Shown: positions 44,626 through 52,228 of the stretch, in pieces
Position numbering within the stretch: position 1 is the first letter of the stretch
How the letters are laid out: every line of letters starts with the position of its first letter
Source of the DNA: JACKIC01 sp964543795
Lineage (GTDB): Bacteria; Planctomycetota; UBA1135; UBA2386
Reading direction: 5' to 3'
DNA: 64,000 nt
Assembly: GCA_964543795.1 (NCBI GenBank)
Contig: CAZIZN010000018.1
Coordinates: 1 to 64,000, forward strand
Program-made: the position numbers and the translations under genes
The notes under the pieces: model-generated
The model's input: the letters and a program-made list of their open reading frames with translations, nothing else
The model's database searches: none
What the model was told of the DNA's origin: nothing

Positions 44626-45309
44626 ATGACCGATCCCAACCTCGCCAAGCGCGCCGCGGCCTACGCCGCCGCCGACCTCGTCACCGACGGCATGAAGCTG
44701 GGCCTCGGCAGCGGCTCGACCTTCCAGTTCGTGATCGAACGCCTCGGCCAGCGCATCGCGGCCGACAAGCTCCAGATCGCCGGCGTGCCGACCAGCGTCG
44801 CGACCGCGACGGCCGCCGCGGCCGCCGGCATCGCGATCCTCGACCTCGATCAGGTCGATCGCCTCGACCTGGCGATCGACGGCGCCGACGAGGTCGACCC
44901 GCAGAAGAACCTCATCAAGGGCGGCGGCGGCGCGCACACGCGCGAACGCATCGTCGCGTCGGCGGCGAAGGAACTCGTGGTCGTCGTCGACGACAAGAAG
45001 CTCGTGCCCGTGCTCGGCAAGGGCTTCGCGCTGCCGGTCGAGGTCCTGCAGCTCGGCTGGAAGCAGGCCGAGCGCATGCTCGCGGCGACCGGCTGCGTGC
45101 CCAAGCGGCGCGAGAAGGACGGCGCACCGTTCCTGACCGACAACGGCAACTTCGTGCTCGACTGCAAGTACGAGGGCATCGACGACCCGGCCCTGCTCGC
45201 CGAGCAGCTCGACCGGCTGGTCGGCGTGGTCGACCACGGCCTCTTCGTCGGCATGACCGGCCGCGTGCTGGTCGGCGACCAGGACGGCAAGGTGCGGACC
45301 ATCCCCTGA
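44626..45309 (+). CDS. rpiA: Ribose-5-phosphate isomerase A
   Basis: 227 residues, the usual length. The family motifs are intact: MKLGLGSGSTFQFVIERLG (phosphate loop), GVPTSVATATAAAAAGI, DLAIDGADEVDPQKNLIKGGGGAHTRERIVASAAKELVVVVDDKK with the catalytic Asp/Glu and Lys, and FLTDNGNFVLDCKY. It interconverts ribose-5-phosphate and ribulose-5-phosphate in the cytosolic pentose-phosphate route. A GTG at 44590, overlapping the channel gene's stop, is also in frame, but the family starts near the ATG used here. The next gene follows after 7 bp. Confidence 0.95.
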   Translation: MTDPNLAKRAAAYAAADLVTDGMKLGLGSGSTFQFVIERLGQRIAADKLQIAGVPTSVATATAAAAAGIAILDLDQVDRLDLAIDGADEVDPQKNLIKGGGGAHTRERIVASAAKELVVVVDDKKLVPVLGKGFALPVEVLQLGWKQAERMLAATGCVPKRREKDGAPFLTDNGNFVLDCKYEGIDDPALLAEQLDRLVGVVDHGLFVGMTGRVLVGDQDGKVRTIP

Positions 45310-45316
45310 GCTCGCG

Positions 45317-47938
45317 ATGCCGACCACCGCCCTGTGCGCCGCCGCGCTGACGATCGGCATGACCGCGTGCCCGCCCCAGGATCCGACGCCCGGCATCTCG
45401 CGCGAACTGGCGATCGCGCGCCGGAAGATCGTGAACGAAGTGCAGTACGACCTGCGCTTCACGATCGTCCCGGGCGCGAAGCTCGTCACCGGCACCGTCT
45501 GGCTGCGCTTCCGGCTCGACTACGACGAGACCCCGCTCGATGCGATCGTGCTCGACTTCGACGGCAAGGACCTCGCCGACGTGCGCCTCAACGACAAGGA
45601 CCTGCAGCCGCGGCGGGTCGACGGCCACGTCGTGCTGCCCCAGGACGGGCTGGTGAAGGGCTGGAACGGACTGACCGCGCGCTTCTCGTCCGAGGTGGCA
45701 CCGACCGGCACACCGCTCTCGGTCTACCGCGATCCGGCCGACGGTTCCGAGTACTACTACACGCTCGTGGTGCCGGCCGACGCGCATCGGCTCTACCCCT
45801 GCTTCGACCAGCCCGACCTGCGCGCCGAGTTCCGGGTCGCCCTGCAGCTGCCCGCCGAGTGGCGCGCGGTCAGCAACACGCTGATCGACGAGGACGTCAT
45901 GAGCCCGACGCCCGAGGGCACGTGGTGGAGCTTCCGCACGACGAAGCCGCTGCCGACCTACCTGATGGCGTTCGCCTGCGGACCGTTCGCGGTCGCCGAG
46001 ACGCCGCTCGGCGGCATCGCCGGCATCGACGACGGCAGATCGATGCGCATCCTGCACCGCGCGTCGGAGCGCGCCAACGTCGACGTGAAGACGATCGGCG
46101 CGCTGCACGCCGACGGCCTGCGCTGGCTCGTGCGCTACTTCGGCGTGCCCTATCCGTTCGGCAAGCTCGACATCGTGCTGCTGCCGGGCTTCCCCTACGG
46201 CGGCATGGAGCACGCCGGCGCGATCTTCTACCGCGAGACCGCGCTCGCGTTCGACCACCCGCCGACCGCCGCCGAACTCGTGCGGCGCAGCACGCTGATC
46301 TACCACGAGCTCGCGCACCAGTGGTTCGGCAACCTGGTGACGATGCGCTGGTTCGACGACCTGTGGCTCAAGGAGGGCTTCGCGACCTTCGTCGGCTACC
46401 AGGCGCTCGAGTCGCTCGAGCCCGAGCGGCGCGCGTGGCTGCGCTTCCTGCAGCGCGTCAAGCCGCGCGCCTACGAGGTCGACGGCACGGCGGGAACGAC
46501 GCCGATCTTCCAGGCCCTCGACAACCTCGCCGATGCGAAGTCGGCCTACGGACCGATCGTCTACAACAAGGCGCCCGCGGTGCTGCGCGAACTGCACGAG
46601 CGGCTCGGGCCCGACGTGTTCCGCGCCGGCGTGCAGATGTTCCTCGAGAAGCACGCGTTCGGGGCCGCCGACTGGCGCGACCTCGCCGCCGCGCTCGAAG
46701 GCGCGTCGCGGCAGCGGCTGGGCCGCTGGTCGGAGCGCTGGCTGCTGGCGCCGTCGATGCCGCAGGTGCGCATCGACTGGACGCTCGACGAGAGCGGGCT
46801 CGTGCGCAGTGCCGTGCTGACGCAGCGCCCGATCGGCGGCGACGGCAGCTGGCCGCTCGATCTCGAACTGCTCGTGATCGATCTCGCGGGCGGCCGCCGG
46901 ACCGTGCGCGTCGTCGGCGACGAACCGTCGACGGCGATCGCCGAGCTGGTCGGCACGGCCGCACCGGCGGCGGTGATCGCCAACCCGCGCGACGTGGCCT
47001 ACGGCCAGTTCGTGCCCGACCCGCGCACGCGGCAGTGGCTCCTGCAGAACCTCGCCGCCGAACCCGATCCGCTGTTGCGCGCCGTCGCCGCGAGCGCGCT
47101 CTACGAGGCCGTGCGCGAAGCCGAACTCGATCCGGCCGCGTTCGCCGACCTGTGCCTCTCGCTGCTGCAGCGCGAGACCGACGCCGACAGCCACGGCTGG
47201 CTGCTCGACGCGCTGGCGACGACGCTGCTGCGCTACCTGCCCCCCGAACGCAGTGCGCCGCGGCGCGGCAAGGCGGCCGACCTGCTGCTCGCGCAGCTCG
47301 CCGCCGCGCCGCCGACCGGCCGCGAACTGCCGACCTTCCGCTTCCTGGCGCGCAGTTCGACCGACCCGCGCGTGCTCGCGCTTTGCCGCGCCGTCGCGCG
47401 CGGCGAGGCGCTGCCGCCGGGCCTCGAACCGGGCCGCATCGACCGGTTCCTCGCCGCTGCAGCCCTGCTCGCGGCGCGCGCCGAAGGTGCCGACGAGGCA
47501 CTGCAGGCGCTGGAGGCACGCTACGCGAAGGAAGACGTCGGCAAGGAACGCTTCCTCGCCGGTGCGGCCGTGCCGACCGCCGCGAACAAGGCCGCCTACT
47601 GGCAGCAGTACCTGCAGCTCGATGCCCCGCCCGAACAGTGGACCCAGGACAGCCTGTCGTTCTTCCATTGGCCGGGCCAGGACGAGCTGACCCTGCCCTA
47701 CCTGCGGCCGGCGCTCGAGCGCGTCGACTGGGTCAAGCAGCACCGGCGCATCTTCTTCATGCCCGCGTGGCTCGAAGCGTTCGTCAACGGCCACGCGTCG
47801 ACCGAGGCGCTGGCGATCGTCGACGAGTTCCTCGCCGAGGCGAAGCTGTCGGACGACGTGCGGAAGAAGCTGCTGCAGTCGCGCGACGGGCTCGCTCGCA
47901 CGGTGCGCATCCGGGCGGTGTTCGGCGGGGACAAGTGA
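45317..47938 (+). CDS. M1-family metallopeptidase (aminopeptidase-like), probable lipoprotein
   Basis: 873 residues. The N-terminus ALTIGMTAC resembles a lipobox. The zinc site HELAHQ (H330, E331, H334) and the third ligand E353 in WLKEGFAT are spaced HEXXH-X18-E as in M1 peptidases. The exopeptidase motif reads GGMEHAG (E298), where most members have GXMEN, so Asn is replaced by His. The N-terminal saddle includes HRLYPCFDQPDLRAEFRVAL and a long helical C-terminal domain is present. It removes N-terminal residues from peptides, probably at the envelope. Confidence 0.9.
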   Translation: MPTTALCAAALTIGMTACPPQDPTPGISRELAIARRKIVNEVQYDLRFTIVPGAKLVTGTVWLRFRLDYDETPLDAIVLDFDGKDLADVRLNDKDLQPRRVDGHVVLPQDGLVKGWNGLTARFSSEVAPTGTPLSVYRDPADGSEYYYTLVVPADAHRLYPCFDQPDLRAEFRVALQLPAEWRAVSNTLIDEDVMSPTPEGTWWSFRTTKPLPTYLMAFACGPFAVAETPLGGIAGIDDGRSMRILHRASERANVDVKTIGALHADGLRWLVRYFGVPYPFGKLDIVLLPGFPYGGMEHAGAIFYRETALAFDHPPTAAELVRRSTLIYHELAHQWFGNLVTMRWFDDLWLKEGFATFVGYQALESLEPERRAWLRFLQRVKPRAYEVDGTAGTTPIFQALDNLADAKSAYGPIVYNKAPAVLRELHERLGPDVFRAGVQMFLEKHAFGAADWRDLAAALEGASRQRLGRWSERWLLAPSMPQVRIDWTLDESGLVRSAVLTQRPIGGDGSWPLDLELLVIDLAGGRRTVRVVGDEPSTAIAELVGTAAPAAVIANPRDVAYGQFVPDPRTRQWLLQNLAAEPDPLLRAVAASALYEAVREAELDPAAFADLCLSLLQRETDADSHGWLLDALATTLLRYLPPERSAPRRGKAADLLLAQLAAAPPTGRELPTFRFLARSSTDPRVLALCRAVARGEALPPGLEPGRIDRFLAAAALLAARAEGADEALQALEARYAKEDVGKERFLAGAAVPTAANKAAYWQQYLQLDAPPEQWTQDSLSFFHWPGQDELTLPYLRPALERVDWVKQHRRIFFMPAWLEAFVNGHASTEALAIVDEFLAEAKLSDDVRKKLLQSRDGLARTVRIRAVFGGDK

Positions 47939-48032
47939 GAAGCCGTTCGGCGCGCTGGCATGGGAGCTGCCCGCCTGCCGGCTGACGGAGTATCCTCTCC
48001 CGGCCGCTGCCCCGGTCCGCGCCACCTACCCG

Positions 48033-49691
48033 ATGCTGTCCCTCCTGACCCTGGCCGTCGCTCCGCTCGCCGGCGGCGACCACCCACCCGCCCCATCGTG
48101 GCGGCCCGCCGGCTTCCACGCCGTCGCCTACGTCAACGACCCGCTGTCGCACGGCGCGGTCGGCGACGGCCTGCTGTCGCTCAACGAGGCGATCCGGCTG
48201 CACAACGGCACGCTCGCCTACGCCCTGCTCTCGCCCGCCGAGGCGCAGCAGATCAGCCTGATCCCCGGCACGGGCGCGACCACGGACGTGACCTGGGTCG
48301 ACATCGACGGCACGAGCACGCCCGTGATCGCGATCCAGCAGGACCTGGACCCGATCCTCGACACCAACCTCGGCATGGACATCATCGGGTTCAACGACCC
48401 GCCGGTGCTCGACTTCACCGGGCCGAACCTCAACCACGGCGTCCGCAGCCAGTCGAACTCGCTGTTCCTGCGCAACCTCACGCTGCTCGGCGGCCCCTAC
48501 GGCGTCGACGCGACGCAGACCGACATCACGGCGACCCAGGGGCCGCAGGCCGGCGCGGTGTTCGAGAACGTGACGTTCCAGGGGCAGGCGATCTTCGCGG
48601 TCCGGGTCGTCGCGCAGACCGTCGGCGGCGTCGGCCGACTGATCTTCGGCGGCTGCCGCTTCGTGAACGTGCCGACGGCCGTGATCCACATCGAGGCGGT
48701 CGCGAACCGCACGACGATCTTCGAGTCGTTCGACGTGACGATGGAGAACGTGACCGACGGCTACATGGTCACGCTCGGCGACGGCGGCACGGCGCGGTAC
48801 ACCTTCGACCGCCAGGACCTCGCCGTCGCCGACAGCGCCATCGTCGTGCGTCACGCACCCCTGGCCAACCGCACGACGCTCGTCGAGGGCACGCACGTAC
48901 GCCTGCGCGCGGCGAGCGGGCTGACGCTCGCGCCGAGCGCCGGGACCCTGGTGCAGCTTGCGCTGCGCATGTGGGACGTGGTCGGCTCGAACTCGGCCGT
49001 CGCCATGGGTGGCGGCAGGACGTTCGGCGTGATCGAGGACAGCACGTTCCTGGGCCCAGCCTCCCTGCGCACGGACAACCCCCCGGCCCCGCTCGACGTG
49101 CGCAACGTGCAGTTCGGCAACGGCAACCTCCTGCTCTGGTCCTACGGCGGCCAGGATCTGCGGCTCACCGAAGCGCGCTGCCGCAACTCGCAGGTCCTCG
49201 CGATGGGACCGCGGCCCGTCGTCGTGCGCGACTGCAGCTTCGAGAACTCGACCGTGGGCTCGCTGACGAGCGCGCAGGTGCTCTGCGACGGCTGCTACCT
49301 GCCGAACCCGCAAGCGAGCGTGTCGGTGACCAACCCGCGCCCCGCGCCGCTGCTCGGCAGCATGGGCATCCAGCCCGAGTCGGTGGCCGTCGGCAGCACG
49401 CTGAACCTCGTCGCCGACCTGCCCCCGGGCCTGTTCGGCCTCTTCGTGCTCGGCTTCACCGATCCCTACCCGCAGCTGCTCGCACCGCCGCTGCACGTCT
49501 ACACGATCCCGTCGCTGACATTCGTGCTGCCGGGCGTCTACCGCCTGCAGCAGTCGTTCCCGTGGTCGATCCCGAATTCGCTCGCGTTCGTCGGCTTCGA
49601 CCTCACGGCGCAGATCGCCGTGCTGCCCGATCCGGGCGTGCAGGCGCCGCCGATCCACTTCCCGCCGGGCCGCCGCTTCGTGCTGCAGTAG
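48033..49691 (+). CDS. Secreted beta-helix-like protein
   Basis: 552 residues with a signal peptide (MLSLLTLAVAPLAGGD). An opening block, YVNDPLSHGAVGDGLLSLNEAIRLHNGTLAY, resembles the start of CSLREAI/polymorphic-outer-membrane-type beta-helices. It is followed by repeating short strands with Asn/Thr turns (FLRNLTLLGG, AVFENVTFQGQAIFAV, RLIFGGCRFVNVPTAVIHI, DVRNVQFGNGNLLLWS). The last 110 residues (SVAVGSTLNLVADLPPGLFGLFVLGFTD...FVGFDLTAQIAVLPD) look like a divergent version of the C-terminal module in the lamin-tail and kelch proteins. No enzyme motif. A surface protein is inferred. Confidence 0.7.
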   Translation: MLSLLTLAVAPLAGGDHPPAPSWRPAGFHAVAYVNDPLSHGAVGDGLLSLNEAIRLHNGTLAYALLSPAEAQQISLIPGTGATTDVTWVDIDGTSTPVIAIQQDLDPILDTNLGMDIIGFNDPPVLDFTGPNLNHGVRSQSNSLFLRNLTLLGGPYGVDATQTDITATQGPQAGAVFENVTFQGQAIFAVRVVAQTVGGVGRLIFGGCRFVNVPTAVIHIEAVANRTTIFESFDVTMENVTDGYMVTLGDGGTARYTFDRQDLAVADSAIVVRHAPLANRTTLVEGTHVRLRAASGLTLAPSAGTLVQLALRMWDVVGSNSAVAMGGGRTFGVIEDSTFLGPASLRTDNPPAPLDVRNVQFGNGNLLLWSYGGQDLRLTEARCRNSQVLAMGPRPVVVRDCSFENSTVGSLTSAQVLCDGCYLPNPQASVSVTNPRPAPLLGSMGIQPESVAVGSTLNLVADLPPGLFGLFVLGFTDPYPQLLAPPLHVYTIPSLTFVLPGVYRLQQSFPWSIPNSLAFVGFDLTAQIAVLPDPGVQAPPIHFPPGRRFVLQ

Positions 49692-49695
49692 CGGA

Positions 49696-50346
49696 TCAGC
49701 CGGGCGGCAACGCGAGCGTCCGGAGCTGCCGGATCAGGTCGATGCGGAACGCGTCCAGATCCGCGCCGCTCACGCCCGGCAGGGCGGCGTCCGCACCGAC
49801 GCGCATGCCGTCGAGCAACCACGCGAGAGTCGCCGCCGCCACGCCGCCGTCCTTGCGCTCCGCATCGGCGAGGACATCGTGCAACGGCAGACCCGTCGAC
49901 AGGATGGCGCGAAGGTCCACGAGGTCGCGCACTTCGCCGCGACCGAGCAGGGCACAGACCTTGTTGGATGCGATCTCACGCAGCGAGTGCACGCGGATCC
50001 CCCCATCGACGCACTGCGGCACATCGACGTCCGGCCCACGGTCGACGACGAGATCCACGACGGCGGTCTCGCCACCGCGCCGCACCAGCACCCGGCGGAA
50101 GTCGGGGAAGGTCCGCAGGCGTTCGATCGTGGCTCCCAACGCCAGTGCTGCTGCGTCCAGCGCCCGCTCACCGTCCGCCAGGTCCATCGGCGGCTTGGCG
50201 AACAGGTCGATGTCGTCACTGGTCCGATGGTGGAGGTGGAACCCCACGAGCGCGCCGCCGCCCGTCAGCACGAAGCGCTGCTCGCGCGCGAAGAACTCGC
50301 GCAGCAGGTCGGACTGAAGGCGACTAAGCCCTGGGGACGAGTCCAT
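49696..50346 (-). CDS. AbiEii-type nucleotidyltransferase (toxin candidate)
   Basis: 216 residues with a polymerase-beta-like nucleotidyltransferase fold. FVLTGGGALVGFHLHHRTSDDIDLFAKP carries the GG and D-x-D residues of the active site (DDIDLF). RRGGETAVVDLVVDRGP supplies the third strand and GGIRVHSLREIASNKVCALLGRGEVRDLVDLRAIL is the family's helical part. AbiEii/MenT-type proteins are toxins that modify tRNA or other targets. Its start lies 23 nt inside the end of the upstream small gene, so the two are one transcript, the usual layout for such systems. Confidence 0.8.
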   Translation of the reverse strand: MDSSPGLSRLQSDLLREFFAREQRFVLTGGGALVGFHLHHRTSDDIDLFAKPPMDLADGERALDAAALALGATIERLRTFPDFRRVLVRRGGETAVVDLVVDRGPDVDVPQCVDGGIRVHSLREIASNKVCALLGRGEVRDLVDLRAILSTGLPLHDVLADAERKDGGVAAATLAWLLDGMRVGADAALPGVSGADLDAFRIDLIRQLRTLALPPG

Positions 50347-50626
50347 CCTCTCTCCATCCGTCGATGAGCCAGCGCCAGAAGGCGCGAGCCCGGCCGAGGC
50401 GCGGCTCGATGCGGGACAGCAGCGGCAGCACGTCGGCGAGCCGCACGAGCTTCCAGACGTCCTGGTATCGCGCTTCGCGCATCACGCGCGCCATCCAGAG
50501 CGCACGCTCGTCCGGATCGGGCGAGGCGAGTTTCCGACGCAGATCGCGCATCGTGATCGGCTCGTCCCAGACGAAGTAGGGCCTCGCGTCAGGATCGTCC
50601 AAGTCGGTCGAGAGCGGCTGGCGCAT
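50324..50626 (-). CDS. Small partner protein of the AbiEii-type gene (antitoxin candidate)
   Basis: 100 residues from the ATG at 50626. ARPYFVWDEPITMRDLRRKLASPDPDERALWMARVMREARYQDVWKLV and LPRIEPRLGRARAFW-like helices match a small family I recall as regularly paired with nucleotidyltransferase toxins, usually annotated as hypothetical. No DNA-binding motif is obvious, so neutralisation by binding or another mechanism is open. It overlaps the toxin candidate by 23 nt and precedes it, as antitoxins normally do. Confidence 0.65.
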   Translation of the reverse strand: MRQPLSTDLDDPDARPYFVWDEPITMRDLRRKLASPDPDERALWMARVMREARYQDVWKLVRLADVLPLLSRIEPRLGRARAFWRWLIDGWREDGLVPRA

Positions 50627-50764
50627 GGCGCTGCGCAGCATCGGGCGATGTGGGGGCTTTGGCAATCCTCCGGGCACGCGACGCACACGACGGGCTGCGC
50701 TGGGCATGCGCGACATGGCCCCCGGTCGCGACGACGCGACCCGGCAACGCTCCCCCATCGCGGG

Positions 50765-52228
50765 TCACCGGCCCGGCGAACGGTTGCGCGTGTACCAGCC
50801 GATCCCGTGCCACGGCGACTCGCCCGCCCGGCTCTGCACCGCCTTGCACCCGAGCTCGTAGACGCGGCAGTCCTCGAGTCCGTCGACGACGAGGTCGACG
50901 TGCCGGTCGCCGCCCGCGACCTCGACGACGCGATGCGTGCGCACGTCGCGCGGCGGGCAGCCGTAGCCCTCGTGGTGGTCGTAGGTCCAGCTGCGCACCG
51001 CGAACGCGGCCGGCGCCGGGGCCGCGTCCGCGAGCGGCGCCGTGAACTCGAGCCGGAAGCCGTCGGGCCGCGCCGTGATCGCGAGCAGTTCGAACGGCGT
51101 CTCGCCGCGCCAGACCAACCGCTGCAGGCCGTGCCCGCGATCGCCGAGCGAACCCCAGCCGCGGTTCGTGAGCCCGCACCAGAGCGCCCCGTCGCTGCCC
51201 CACAGGACCCGCGTGATGCCGCACGCGAGCCCCCGACGGAACGGATAACACGCACCCTGCCAGCGACCGCCGACCGTCTCGAGCGACATGCGGAACACTT
51301 CGCTCGAGTACTGGTCGCCGCAGAACACCTGGCCGCGGAACGGCCCGAAGCGGCCTTCGGTGTCCCAGACGAAGCCGGCCGGCGAACGCCCGCAGAGGTC
51401 GTACGGGATCCACACCGCCGGCAGACGGAAGTTCGGGATCGTGCGCGCTGCCTCGTGCATGCGCAGCCCGCTCTTCACCTCGCCCGGGTGTTCGACGCGG
51501 CTGGCCGGCAGCTTGCACGAGTCGATGCCCCACGGGTGGCCGTGGAAGTCGCCGGGCTCGAGCGGCGCGAACTTGCTCGTCGCGCACCATTCGCCCTGGT
51601 TGTCGGTGTACCAGACCTCGCCCTGCGGCGAGACGCCGACGCCCGCGGGCGAACGCAGCCCCGCACAGACGGGCTCGAACGAGCCGCCCGTCGCGGGCAC
51701 GCGGATCGCCCAGCCGCGCCACGGCGCGCGGCCGAAGGGCTCCTCGCCGAACGGCTTGTTGAGCGTGAGCCAGAACGAGCCGTCGGGCGCCAGGGCGGGG
51801 CCGAAGCAGTACTCGTGGTAGTTGCCCGAGAGCGGCCAGCCCTGCGCGAAGGTTTCGAGATCGTCCATGCGGCCGTCGCCGTCGCGGTCGCGCAGCCGCG
51901 ACAGTTCGCCGCGCTGGCTCGCGTAGAGCCAGCCGTCGTGCGCCAGCAGGCCGAGCGGTTCCTGCAGCCCGTCGGCCCACAAGGACCAGGCCTCGCGGTC
52001 CGTGCCGGGCGCAAGGAGGCGCCAGATCTCGCCGCGCCGCGTCGCCGCGTAGAAGGCGCCGTTCCACTCGGCCAGCCCGCCGACCTCGAGCACGACGTCG
52101 TCCGGCACGGCGACGGTCTCGATCGCGACGTAGCGAGCCTCGTCGGGTGCGGCCTTCGCCGCCGTGGGAGCGGCCGACGCGGGTTCCTGGGGCAGCAGCA
52201 GCACTGCGACGATCAGCGGCGTCACCAT
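50765..52228 (-). CDS. PQQ-dehydrogenase-like beta-propeller (DUF7133-type)
   Basis: 487 residues with a signal peptide (MVTPLIVAVLLLPQEPASA). Propeller blades: VGGLAEWNGAFYAATRRGEIWRL, GLLAHDGWLYASQRGELSRLRDRDGDGRMDD (an EF-like Asp-rich calcium loop), NYHEYCFGPALAPDGSFWLTLN, AGVGVSPQGEVWYTDNQGEW, RVLWGSDGALWCGLTNRGWG. This is the soluble sugar-dehydrogenase-like fold that Planctomycetota often encode beside c-type cytochromes. PQQ-binding residues were not confirmed. It overlaps the cytochrome gene by 7 nt, so electrons may pass from a substrate oxidised here to that cytochrome. Confidence 0.8.
   Translation of the reverse strand: MVTPLIVAVLLLPQEPASAAPTAAKAAPDEARYVAIETVAVPDDVVLEVGGLAEWNGAFYAATRRGEIWRLLAPGTDREAWSLWADGLQEPLGLLAHDGWLYASQRGELSRLRDRDGDGRMDDLETFAQGWPLSGNYHEYCFGPALAPDGSFWLTLNKPFGEEPFGRAPWRGWAIRVPATGGSFEPVCAGLRSPAGVGVSPQGEVWYTDNQGEWCATSKFAPLEPGDFHGHPWGIDSCKLPASRVEHPGEVKSGLRMHEAARTIPNFRLPAVWIPYDLCGRSPAGFVWDTEGRFGPFRGQVFCGDQYSSEVFRMSLETVGGRWQGACYPFRRGLACGITRVLWGSDGALWCGLTNRGWGSLGDRGHGLQRLVWRGETPFELLAITARPDGFRLEFTAPLADAAPAPAAFAVRSWTYDHHEGYGCPPRDVRTHRVVEVAGGDRHVDLVVDGLEDCRVYELGCKAVQSRAGESPWHGIGWYTRNRSPGR

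Noticed and set aside
44590..44626. GTG start for rpiA overlapping the channel gene stop
   Set aside because: It is in frame, but adds 12 residues not seen in the family. The ATG at 44626 gives the usual N-terminus.
40153..45309. Very long plus-strand frame through the TolB-like and MscK-type genes
   Set aside because: It is out of frame with two recognisable genes over most of its length and merges with the real rpiA frame only at the end.
44915..48025. A 1036-codon minus-strand frame
   Set aside because: It is antisense to rpiA and the M1 peptidase, both supported by catalytic motifs.
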